NCBI GenBank assembly: GCA_019671005.1
Contig: CM033726.1
Coordinates: 23,731,962 to 23,795,961, forward strand
Reading direction: 5' to 3'
DNA: 64,000 bases
Source of the DNA: Hibiscus mutabilis
Taxonomy: Eukaryota; Streptophyta; Magnoliopsida; Malvales; Malvaceae
Every line of letters starts with the position of its first letter. Positions within the stretch are counted from its first letter, which is position 1. Below are positions 1 to 9,312 of the stretch, in pieces. The position numbers were made by a program, and so were the translations under genes. The notes under the pieces were generated by a model. That model was given only the letters and a program-made list of their open reading frames with translations, was not told the DNA's origin and did no database searches.

Positions 1-72
1 TTGGTTCTTCTAATATGGATAGTTGTCTCCATTGAAGAATGTAGGTCTAGTGATGGATTAAGACTCGTACAT
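1..72 (-). pseudogene. copia B gag, N-terminal fragment
   Basis: Read on the minus strand from an ATG at 72-70, the frame resembles the N-terminus of plant Ty1/copia gag proteins, which typically carry an SITRPP-FxGxNYxYWK core. Here I see SITRPTFFNGDNYPY, then a stop where the conserved Trp is expected (TGG to TAG). Another stop lies just before SITRP, where a CAA codon would fit. Both changes are C-to-T or G-to-A transitions, which suits decay of methylated DNA. Gag forms the cytoplasmic particle that packages element RNA. The gene runs off the left edge. Its position directly inside the primer-binding site and LTR at 166-1,535 supports the call. Confidence 0.6.
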
Positions 73-165
73 GTTGCCGGAAGTAGAAGCTATGGCTGAT
101 ATGTCGGTTGATTGAATAACCTTCTAGGATCGCCTCAACGGTTGTTAGACCTTTGGTTGAGTGTG

Positions 166-177
166 GCTCTGATACTA
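166..177 (-). other. copia B primer-binding site (tRNA-iMet type)
   Basis: The minus strand reads TAGTATCAGAGC, one mismatch from TGGTATCAGAGC, the site complementary to the 3' end of initiator tRNA-Met that primes minus-strand synthesis in many plant elements. It lies two bases inside the LTR end, the usual spacing. Confidence 0.75.
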
Positions 178-179
178 AT

Positions 180-1535
180 TGTTAGGAAGATCAATCAACA
201 ATGAAAGTGGCCAAGAGGGGTGAATTGGCTATTTAAAAAGTTTGGAAGCAAAAAGAAATAGAAAGACAAAGGGACACAATAATTTATAGTGGTTTAAGCT
301 TCTAACAAGCTCTACATCCACTACCTTAGATTCCTACTAAGGATTTTCAACAATTCACTAATGAATTCTTCCCCTTTTCTAGGCTTAGGAGGCAACCATT
401 ACAATCGATCAAAGCTTTCTACCCAAAGCTTGATCAAGATCACTCTTTTACAAGAAAGAAATTTGGCAAAATGAAATATTCTCACAAGGTAAATATTTGC
501 CCAAATTACAAGAACACTCAACCCCAAACTTGAAATGAAAGATTACAATGAAGTATACAAGTTGGATACAAGAATTTGACTTTTAAGAGCACAAAGGGTT
601 AGATTTTGATTGAATGCTTGGATGTTGATCAATGTAGGTTCATTAGTTGTTGTAGCTGCGCTTGAGGCTTGTATTTATACCCTTTCATTGAATTATAGCC
701 GTTTGGGTGGTTGGAAAATTGAATATAGTCATTGGAGAGCAAGTTTTCCCGCATTAAGTACTGTTTGCCAACCCCAGGTATCGGTACACGTCTCGGAGTA
801 TCGGTACCTGCCCAGTATAGAAATAGTTGTTACAAAACAAGGTGTATCGGTACTCGAAGTTGAGTATCGATACTCAAAAAGGGGTACTGGAACTCCATAA
901 TCCGTATCGGTACGTGAATTGCTCACTGGAAGAACTTGAGGCAATAAGGTATCGGTAGGCATTTGAAAATTTTTGTTTTTGCCTCAAGGAGTATCAGTAT
1001 GCGTATAGCTGTACCGGTACTCATTTTGCATTCGAAGTAAAAATAAAATCTTCGCACATCGGTACTCATTATAGCGTATCGGTACGTGTTCTACACTTGA
1101 CCTTTTGAAATCAAATCCGAGTATCGGTACGTCTATTGTCGTACCGATACTGATTTTACATTCGATGAAGCACGTGTATCGGTACACCTGTTACCGTACT
1201 GGTACTGATTTTACATTCGATGAAATTTGGAAACAAAGGGCGTACAGGTACTCATAGTGCCGTATTGGTATGCATAGCCTTTTAAGGCCATTTTGACTTA
1301 GAAAAAAATTATCGAATGTATTTTTAAAGTTCATCAAATGTTTGGTTAAGCTTTAGACATAAATTTCATCGAATGCTATTTTTAAAGTGCATCAAATGAT
1401 TGGTTAAGCTTAAGACATTTGTTTGAATGCATACTGAGTAATTCGTATGGGTTATTTAAGATTTATTTTAAGTTATATCAAAACCATTACGAGTTAAAAA
1501 CCATTTGTTATATCAAAATCAATATAAGTTCTACA
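180..1535 (-). repeat. copia B 5' LTR
   Basis: On the minus strand the segment begins TGTAGAAC and ends CCTAACA, giving the TG...CA ends of an LTR of about 1,356 bp, and it abuts a primer-binding site and gag on its inner side. The outer end (1,535) meets copia A coding sequence at 1,536, so ATAGT (1,536-1,540) is a candidate target duplication. The other LTR lies outside the window. Positions 778-1,271 carry the paired GTAYCGRTAC array. Two short open frames here (610-900 +, 984-1,187 -) are translations of that array and not genes. Confidence 0.7.
778..1271. repeat. array of paired GTAYCGRTAC dyads, 20-bp spacing
   Basis: Ten-base near-palindromes fitting GTAYCGRTAC occur in pairs with start-to-start distance of 20 bp: 778/798, 844/864, 884/904, 991/1011, 1056/1076, 1121/1141, 1176/1196 and 1242/1262. 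A single degenerate site lies at 949. Spacers inside pairs differ, while the dyads are much better conserved. Longer gaps between pairs contain a repeated TTTTACATTCGATGAA-type segment, so this is also a degenerate tandem array. Function unknown. Confidence 0.85.
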
Positions 1536-1873
1536 ATAGTCTTAGCCAAACACATTTTTGGCTTACCTTATGTATAACAATTATTTCTACATGATTTGAG
1601 GAGACATTGATTAATGTTTGAAGATTTAAAGGTAATGATCTTTGTAGCATTTAGATGGTATTTCTGGACCAACTAATATATGGTGCTTCTAGACCAAGGA
1701 TTCATTTATCTTTCTTTCGAAGATAAATTTATTCACATCCAACAAACAATCATTAGGGTACTACATAGATATGTTTTACCCTTATTGAATCTTCGTTAAG
1801 ATTCTTTCAGCTTATGTCCATTCATAGACAAAAATGCATATTTAAGCGCTCGATCTATAGTTTGAGACAAAAC
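1536..1873 (-). pseudogene. copia A RT end and RNase H fragment
   Basis: The minus strand encodes, with stops and frame changes, pieces matching copia RT/RNase H. These include a segment read as LGLEAPYISWS (families usually have LGPEVPYLSAI) at about 1,660-1,720, and SNHVEIIVIHKVSQKCVWLR at about 1,542-1,605, which matches the RNase H region around the SSNHAEIIAIHEASRECVWLR block. RNase H degrades the RNA strand during reverse transcription. The fragment continues at 12,332 beyond the gypsy insertion and is cut at 1,536 by the copia B LTR. Confidence 0.65.
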
Positions 1874-4800
1874 TGTAATACCCCAATTTTTGGTTAGTGA
1901 CTAAATTGTAAAAATTTAAAAGTTGGTGGTTTTAGTTCTGTGACTAAAACATAAAAATTCAAAGTTTTGTGACAAAAGTGAAAAGTTGGGAAAAGCTTAG
2001 GGACCGATATGGTAATTTTCCCAATAATTATTTTTATGGAAAAAATGAATAGTTTATCCCGGTATAAGATTTTTGGTGGGAATCGAATTTTTGGTAAGGG
2101 ATTTGTGTAAAAAGCTATAAAGGGAATAAGTTTCAAGAATTAATTCGGATGACTTTTCGAACTCGAAAAATTATGAAAATTTTATGAGAGTCTTAGATAG
2201 ACTAAAATAAGATGGTGTTAAGTTTTGGGATCTTTTTGATTCGATTTGGATTCGATTCTATGCAGTATTTGAGTAAATAGGGAATAATGGCATTTTTGAA
2301 AATACCAAGATTCATTAATGGCATTTTGGTTATTTTGCCCTTAATTTTTACATTAAATTGATTATTTTGGATAAAATAAGACAAGTGTTGTGATCCTATT
2401 GGTTACAACTAATGGGCAAATTGGTCATTACACTATTAGTGGAGATTTTTATATTGGTTTTTAAGAATAAAATGCCATTTGTCATTATAATTAATGAAGA
2501 AAAAGCTAGAAAATTTCTCCATCTTCTTCCCCCAATTTCGAAACACCATAGCAAGGTAAGAAAAAAATTTTGATTCAATTTTTAGCATGATTCGATTGGT
2601 TTTTGGTTTAAGACATGAAATAAAGAATTAATCTCCATTGAATTCTCTTTCATTTGGTATAATTTTTGAGTAGTTTTCATGTCTATATGTTGAGTTTGAG
2701 GACTAGGGTTTATGAAGAACAAGTTGGATTTTCATGTTTTATGGATTCTTTTGATTAAATATGATGTTTTGATGTTGTTTCAAGCTTGCAAATAGTGAAA
2801 ATTCTATGAATTATGATGTAGGATGAATTTGGGAAAATGGAAAAATTAGGGGAAACTCTTGCAAAATTTTTATTTGAAGTGAGAATGATGTTAGAAGCTT
2901 GAATATGTTGTTTTGAGGTTGAATTCATGCTTGAATCAAAATGTAAAGTTTGGTCAAAGTGACCTTTGGTATTCGGCTATGGTAGAAAATATTGGGAAAA
3001 TTATGGAAAATTTTCCTAAGGTTATAAATGGTGTAAGGATGATTTTGTAAACTTTAGAAAGTTATTTGGACTAATGTGGAAGTTTATAAAGTGTTGAGGA
3101 TTAAGCTGTAAATTTGGGAAGTTTAGGGGTTTGGTTGTTAAGCTTGTTTTTGAAGTATATTGTATTGGAAAAATTAAGTTAAAGTGACTAGAAGGTTGAT
3201 TTTGAAGTTGTGTTAACTTTGGGGACTAATTTGAAATTTCGGCAAATTTAAGGACTAGTGTGTAAATTTTTAAAGTTTGGGTCCTCAAGTGTAAAGAATG
3301 AGAAATGTAAGGTTTGGACTTGAAAATGTTGGTTGAAAATTTTAAAAAAAAGTCCTTATGACTAAAATGAATATTTTGGAAAGTTAAAGAATTATTAGGA
3401 AATATTATTCCTAATATGTATCAATGTTAGTATGATACTAACATGTACTTTGAATGGTATGTGTTGTTGAAATGTTGTGTAGATCGTAATCGGGATACAA
3501 GCAAGGTTGCTGATAAAGATAAAATTCAAGAGTAAGGTTGGAAGTAATAGTACATCTTTTAGTGAGGCAAAGGTGAGTGCAGTCTTATTTATTTTAATTA
3601 TGATACGAGGAAGACTTGTGATAAGTCAACCTCAAATGTTGAAAAAAAATGATTTGATTTATATTAAATGGTTTTGTGAATGATTTCGGGTATGAACTGC
3701 CCTATGCATATTTTTATATGTTAAAATTATTGATTTTGATCCATTGATATTATCTACATGAATGAAAGGTTCATAATAGTGAATTGTGCAAAAAGCCCAT
3801 TGTATGATTATTGAGAGTCTTGGTATATTGGCATGCCAAAGAGGTGGGGTATATCGATATAATATTACTGTCAAATTACAGTAATGATACAGTGAGCTGT
3901 GTTTTACAGCTATGACCTATCGGTTAATACTGTTGTTAAGTTACGGCGGTGATACAGTGAGTTGTGTTCTACAACTATGACCTATCGTTATTAATGATGC
4001 CGTTAAGTTACGGTAGTGTTTACATTGATACATTGACATCGATACATGGATATATTGTTTTATTATGGCACAACAAATTGGTTGATGTCAGCACATGTGC
4101 ATACTCATCATTGACTCGCATACCATGTATTCTCATCCATAGCACATTGGGCTATATTGAAATTGAAAGTACAATGGATCGTATTGATATAACATGTATT
4201 GTACATATATATGAATATTGAGATTTTTACAGGTTACAAAAAAGGGGAATGGATTTGATAAGTCAGTCTTTATAATTTTCAAATCCTTTTTGATAGTTAT
4301 ATTGCACTCTATTTATTTCTAGTATTACTTTGCAAAGAAATGTTTTAATTATTTTACATTGCCTCACTAAGTATATACTTAGCGTGTGATTGTTTCACGC
4401 GTAGATATTAAAGAGCATAAGGAGTAAGGAGCAGCATAGGACATCATCATATTTTGGAGAGCCGAAAATCGGTATCAGTATGACATCTTTGATGTTATCT
4501 TTTGATATTACTAGTTGGCATGTATATTTATTAATGTTTTGGCTGCTCTGATATATATATGGTTAGAAAAGTGATAGTTTAATCGTATTTTATTTACTAT
4601 CTAAATGATTTGTAAATTAGGCAATTTTTAAGTAGTTTTATTAGTCATATGATTTAAAAATTAACTGCCTAGTTGTTGCTTAAATCTAGGTTCGAATTTA
4701 ACTTTAAAAAAAATAGTTTTAAATTTTTACGCGAATAAATATTCTTTTAGAAAATGGTAAATTATTTATATTTTAAAGAAACAAAATTTTATCAATTTTG

Positions 4801-4878
4801 AAATAAGAACAATTGTATAAGTGTCATGTGACATCTCTAACTTGTATTCAGTGATGGATACGGGAAAGGGGTGTAACA
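1874..4878 (+). repeat. Tekay-1 5' LTR
   Basis: Begins TGTAATACCCC and ends GGGGTGTAACA (TG...CA), 3,005 bp. It matches 9,313-12,326 over its whole length with scattered substitutions and small indels. No gene is seen inside; the open frames here are LTR noise. Confidence 0.95.
3868..4015 (+). repeat. minisatellite inside the Tekay-1 5' LTR
   Basis: About two and a third degenerate copies of a 61-69 bp unit containing GATACAGTGAG, a short inverted repeat around TACAGCTATGACC, and CCTATCG. The same block recurs in the 3' LTR at about 11,308-11,465. In the related LTR at 47,753-50,727 the corresponding place holds a different short repeat (about 49,985-50,096, units of ~28 bp with GTCGCTTGT), so this part of the LTR appears to evolve quickly. 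Confidence 0.7.
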
Positions 4879-4883
4879 TTTAT

Positions 4884-4895
4884 TGGTATCAGAGC
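4884..4895 (+). other. Tekay-1 primer-binding site (tRNA-iMet)
   Basis: TGGTATCAGAGC, an exact match to the common plant initiator-tRNA-Met primer site, five bases after the 5' LTR end. Confidence 0.95.
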
Positions 4896-5043
4896 TATAG
4901 GTTTAGTCGGTTCTTGGCCAAAATGAAAGTTGTTTTTGTTGAAATGTGTGTACATGCCACTAGGATGTCAAAAATTACTAATATGATGTTTATATAATTG
5001 ATGAATGTCGCTCCTTACTAACATAGTGATTACGTGATTATAA

Positions 5044-6653
5044 ATGGATGAATCAGGAGGTTCCAGACAGGCTACGGAACATGAGGTTCCAGAAGAAGTT
5101 AGAAGTGAGAATAATGTGGTTAATAATAACCCTCCAGCTCAACCAGATCAGGAAAGAGCACCATCATAGCAGGGAATGCCTGTGCAAGACCAGGGGACTT
5201 TTCTTCAGTCATTGGAAGCGATTCTAACACATTTCGAACCTCCAGCTTCCCCTACTCCCGTATGACAATTGCTAAGGAATTTAAAAGTTTAGGAGCACCC
5301 GAATTTAAGGGAGATTCAGATGATGGTCCAGTGGCTGCTGATATATGGTTAAATGATTTAAAGATCATGCTTGACAGATTTCGTTGTTCTGAGACGGATA
5401 AATTGGATGAAGTTGTCTCATTACTACGAGGTCAAGCTAGGTTTTGGTGGACTAATGCCACGATGCACGTTCCTTCTGAGCAAGTGACCTGGCAATTCTT
5501 CTTGGAGGAATTCAAGAATAAATATATTGGAGATCAGTTCATCCGGGAGATGAAACAACAATTCCTCAACTTGAAGCAAGGAAATCGGACTATCTATGAA
5601 TATGAGTGTGAATACAACAAGTTGAGCCGGTTTGCAATAGAGTTGATCCATACTGAAAAGGACCGATGTGATTATTTTATTGAAGGCCTGAATAGGAGAC
5701 CAAAGGAAATGTTGGTGGCATTGAACATGCCTACCTTTCAAGATGTGGTGAATCGAGATAAAGCAATGGAACGTGTCTATTTGGAGGACAAGAGAGAGCA
5801 GACTTTGCAATATAATAAAAGACCAGGAACATCTTCAGCTCCTTTCTCATCGAAGAGGAATAAAGGTGGTTCTTGGTATAAGAATAAATCTGGATCTGCT
5901 CATAAAGGAGGTAATGCTGGAGGAAATAAGCAGGCCCAGGCAGTTAATTCTGGTGTTGGTTCATCATCCCAGTTTAAAACTCAGTCTTGTGATGTTTGTG
6001 GTAAACGTCATTCAGGTACATGTTGGTTGGTGACCGGAGCATGTTTTAACTGTGGAAAGGTGGGTCATTTTATGAGAGATTGCCCTCAAAAGTCTGGAGA
6101 GAAACCTGTACAGATAGAAAGGTATGCTGTAATAGCACCGAGAGGCAGAGGAAGAGGCAGACCAGGAAGACCATCTGAGTCGGCTTTAGATGCGAAAAGG
6201 CGCGCACCAGCTCGAGTTTATAATATACGGACTAATGAGGACCACCGGGATGACTCAGAAATTATTGCAGGTACATTTTATCTTTTTGATAAGCCTGTAT
6301 TAGTTTTGATTGATCCTGGTTCTATGCATTCGTATATTAGCACTAAGTTGATTGAAGAGAGAGATATTCCATTAGAGTCTATCTCTAGTGATATAGTGGC
6401 AACAAACCCATTGGGTCGGAGTGCGAGAGTAAGTAGAATATGTAGAAATTGTCCAATAAAGGTGCAAGAAACAGAATTTTCGGCAAACCTAATGGAGTTA
6501 CCTTTCGAAGAATTTGAAGTAATATTAGGCATGGATTGGTTATCTTTCTATCATGCCATTGTGGATTGTTGCTTAAAGCGATTAATCTTAGAAAATTTGA
6601 AAGGTGAGGAGATAATAGTAGTGGGAGAAAGGATGGATGCATCCTTTATCTAA
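5044..6653 (+). pseudogene. Tekay-1 gag and aspartic protease
   Basis: A likely start is ATG 5,044 (MDESGGSRQ...), interrupted by TAG at 5,167-5,169 and then a frame change before the long frame 5,262-6,653 (463 codons). Within that frame, residues ~20-170 form the retrotransposon gag (capsid) domain. A basic, Gly-rich stretch follows. A CCHC zinc knuckle CFNCGKVGHFMRDC lies at about residues 262-275, and an aspartic protease region has VLIDPGSMHSYIS (about 348-360) and GMDWL (about 424). Gag packages the RNA and protease cleaves the polyprotein. DPG replaces the textbook DTG/DSG, a variant I know from other plant Tekay-like elements. A frameshift near 6,636 separates it from the RT frame. 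Confidence 0.9.
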
Positions 6654-8090
6654 TGTGATATCAGCAGTTTATGGGAAGAAGCTGCTATTAGAAGGTTGTC
6701 AAGCTTTTCTAGCTAATGTGGTGGATACTCGAACTTCTGGAATTAAGTTGGAAGATATTCCTACTGTTTGAGAATATCCAGATGTATTTCTTGATGAGTT
6801 ACCGGGATTACTCCCTGATCAGGAATTATAATTTAAAATAGAGGTGTTACCTGGTACTGTACCCATATCGATGGCCCCGTATAGAATGGCGTCAGTTGAG
6901 CTTCGAGAGTTAAAGGTGTAATTGCAAGAATTATTGGATCGAGGTTTTATAAGGCCTTGGGGTGCACCAGTGTTATTTGTGAAAAGAAAGACGGGTCTAT
7001 GCGACTATGCATAGATTATCGTCAACTAAACAAGGTGATCGTGAAGAATAAGTATCCTCTTCCAAGGATCGATGATCTTTTTGATCAATTAAAGGGTGCA
7101 GCCGTGTTTTCCAAAATTGATCTTCGATCAGGATATCATCAGTTGAAGATTAAGGAAGAAGATATTTCAAAGACGGCTTTTCGAACTCGGTATGGACACT
7201 ATAAGTTTGTAGTGATGTCGTTCGGATTAACTAATGCCCCTGCAGCATTTATGGATCAGATGAATTGAATATTTCAGCCATATTTGGATCAATTTATGGT
7301 GGTATTTATTGATGATATTTTATTCTATTCAAAGACAAAGGAGGAACACGATGCTCATCTTCGTGTTGTTCTTCAGATCCTCCGAGAAAAGAAACTATAT
7401 GCTAAGTTATTGAAATGCGAGTTTTGGTTATCGGAAGTTACTTTTCTTGGTTATGTGGTTTCAATAGAGGGAATAAGAGTAGATCCCAAGAAAATACAAG
7501 CCATAGTTGAATGGAAAGCTCCGAAGAATGTTTCTGAAGTACGTAGTTTCTTGGGATTGGCTGGTTATTATCGAAGATTTGTAAAGAATTTCTCAATGAT
7601 TGCCTCCCCGCTAACCAAGCTATTGAGGAAGGATGTGCCATTTATTTGGACAGACAAGTGTTAGGAAAGTTTTGAAGCATTGAAGAGAATTTTAACTGAA
7701 GCTCCAGTATTAGTAAAGCCATAATCGGGTAAAGATTTTGTGGTGTATAGTGATGCATCTCATAATAGATTGGGATGTGTACTCATGCAAGAAGGAAAAA
7801 TGGTGGCTTATGCTTCCTGACAGCTGAAGACGCATGAGAGGAATTATCCTACCCATGATTTAGAGTTGGCAGCAGTTGTTTTTGCGTTAAAGATATGGCA
7901 TCATTATTTATATGGAGAACGATGCTATATCTATACAGATCATAAAAGTTTAAAGTATCTGCTAACTCAAAAAGAGTTGAATTTGAGACAGAGGAGATAG
8001 ATTGAGCTTCTAAAGGATTACGATATGATTATTGACTACCATCCCGGGAAAGCAAATGTAGTAGATGATGCCCTAAGTAGGAAGACTTTT
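6637..8090 (+). pseudogene. Tekay-1 reverse transcriptase and RNase H
   Basis: Polymerase coding sequence in two frames. The stretch from 6,637 (HPLSNVISA...) to about 6,985 is in one frame; after a one-base loss near 6,985 it continues in the frame of 6,957-7,268 and 7,284-7,664. RT motifs are clear: RLCIDYRQLN, FSKIDLRSGYHQ, SFGLTNAPAAFM, and the catalytic FIDDILFYS. RNase H follows with DFVVYSDASHNRLGCVL, a Leu-Ala-Ala-rich helix (HDLELAAVVFALK) and YTDHKSL, ending in DYHPGKANVVDDALSR. In-frame stops occur near 6,769, 6,829, 6,919, 7,266, 7,662, 7,722, 7,818 and 7,998. It would copy element RNA into DNA if intact. Confidence 0.9.
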
Positions 8091-9264
8091 TCTGCTTTAA
8101 AAACTTTATATGAGTTTGTTTCCAAATGTTTGACATGTCAACAAGTGAAAGCAGAGCATCATGTGCCTTCTGGGTTATTACAACCAATTTTCATTCCACA
8201 GTGGAAATGGGAACGAGTAGCCATGGATTTCGTAACGGGGCTACCTTTGACTCCAAGCAAAAAGGATTCCATTTGGGTGATTGTTGATAGATTGACTAAG
8301 TCGACACATTTCATTCATGTCCGAACTAATTTCACTATGGACAAATATGCGGAGTTGTATATTAAGGAGATAGTTCGGCTTCATGGAGTACCAGTCTCAA
8401 TTATCTCTAATAAGAGATCCAAGGTTTACTTCCAGATTTTGGAAGTCTTTACATAAAGCTTTGGGTACTCGACTTAATTTTAGCACAGCCTTTCATCCTT
8501 AAACAGATGGACAATCTAAACGGACTATCCAAATTTTGGAGGATATGTTGAGAGCTTGTGTGATTGAATTTCAAGGATCATGGGAGAAATACTTGCCGTT
8601 AGCGGAATTTTCTTATAATAACAGCTATCAAGCAAGTATCAAAATGGCACCTTATGAAGCCTTGTATGGAAGAAGGTGCAAGACTCCTTTGAATTGGTAC
8701 GAGTTGAAAGATCGGGACATATTAGGACCTGATTTAATTAAAGAAGCAGAAGACAAGATAAAGATCATTCAAGATAATCTCAAGATAGCCGCCGATAGAC
8801 ATAAAGCTTATGCAGATTTGAAGAAAAAAGAAATTAAATTCCAAGTTGGCGATAAAGTGTTTCTCAAAGTATCACCTTGAAAAAAGATATTGTGATTTGG
8901 ACGAAAAGGAAAGCTGAGTCCGAGATTTATTGGACCATATGAGATTGTAAAAAGTGTTGGTCCGGCGGCTTATCAACTTGCTCTACCCCCGGAAATGGAT
9001 AAGATTCATAATGTGTTTCATGTATCGATGCTCCGAAAATATCGATCAGATCATTCCCACATCATTACTCCAGAAGAAGTAGAGATTCAACCAGATTTGA
9101 CATATGAAGAGGAACCGATCAGAATCTTAGCACGTGAAGTCAAGGAACTGAGGAACAAGTCGATTCCACTTGTTAAAGTTCTTTGGCGAAATCACAAACT
9201 GGAAGAAGCAACGTGGGAAAGCGAGAAAGATATGGAAAACGGTTTCCTTATCTTTTCAAACTAG
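8025..9264 (+). pseudogene. Tekay-1 integrase with chromodomain-like end, internally deleted
   Basis: The RNase H end (...DALSRK) is followed almost at once by FVSKCLTCQQVKAEHH, which normally lies at the end of the HHCC zinc-binding domain. Roughly 100 residues, including most of that domain, are therefore missing. The DDE core shows AMDFVTGLP (first Asp). The second Asp region is damaged: SNKRS instead of SDRDP, with a one-base insertion near 8,412 shifting the frame. The core resumes with the GTRLNFSTAFHP and MAPYEALYGRRC blocks. The GPF/Y region (GPYEIV) and NVFHVSMLRKY are present, and the C-terminus (VLWRNHKLEEATWE) is a short chromodomain remnant. Intact versions insert the DNA copy and can guide it to chromatin. 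Confidence 0.88.
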
Positions 9265-9297
9265 GTACGTTCTGAAAATTAGAGGACGAATTTTCTT

Positions 9298-9310
9298 AAA
9301 AGGGGGAAGA
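9298..9310 (+). other. Tekay-1 polypurine tract
   Basis: AAAAGGGGGAAGA immediately upstream of the 3' LTR (9,313), the expected plus-strand primer site. Confidence 0.9.
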
Positions 9311-9312
9311 AT

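Noticed and set aside
610..1187. Open frames rich in EYRYS/RYRYS peptides on both strands
   Set aside because: They are translations of the GTAYCGRTAC array, which is open in several frames because of its short period; no start context or homology.
5424..5810. 128-codon minus-strand frame
   Set aside because: Lies wholly inside Tekay-1 gag on the opposite strand; a shadow frame.
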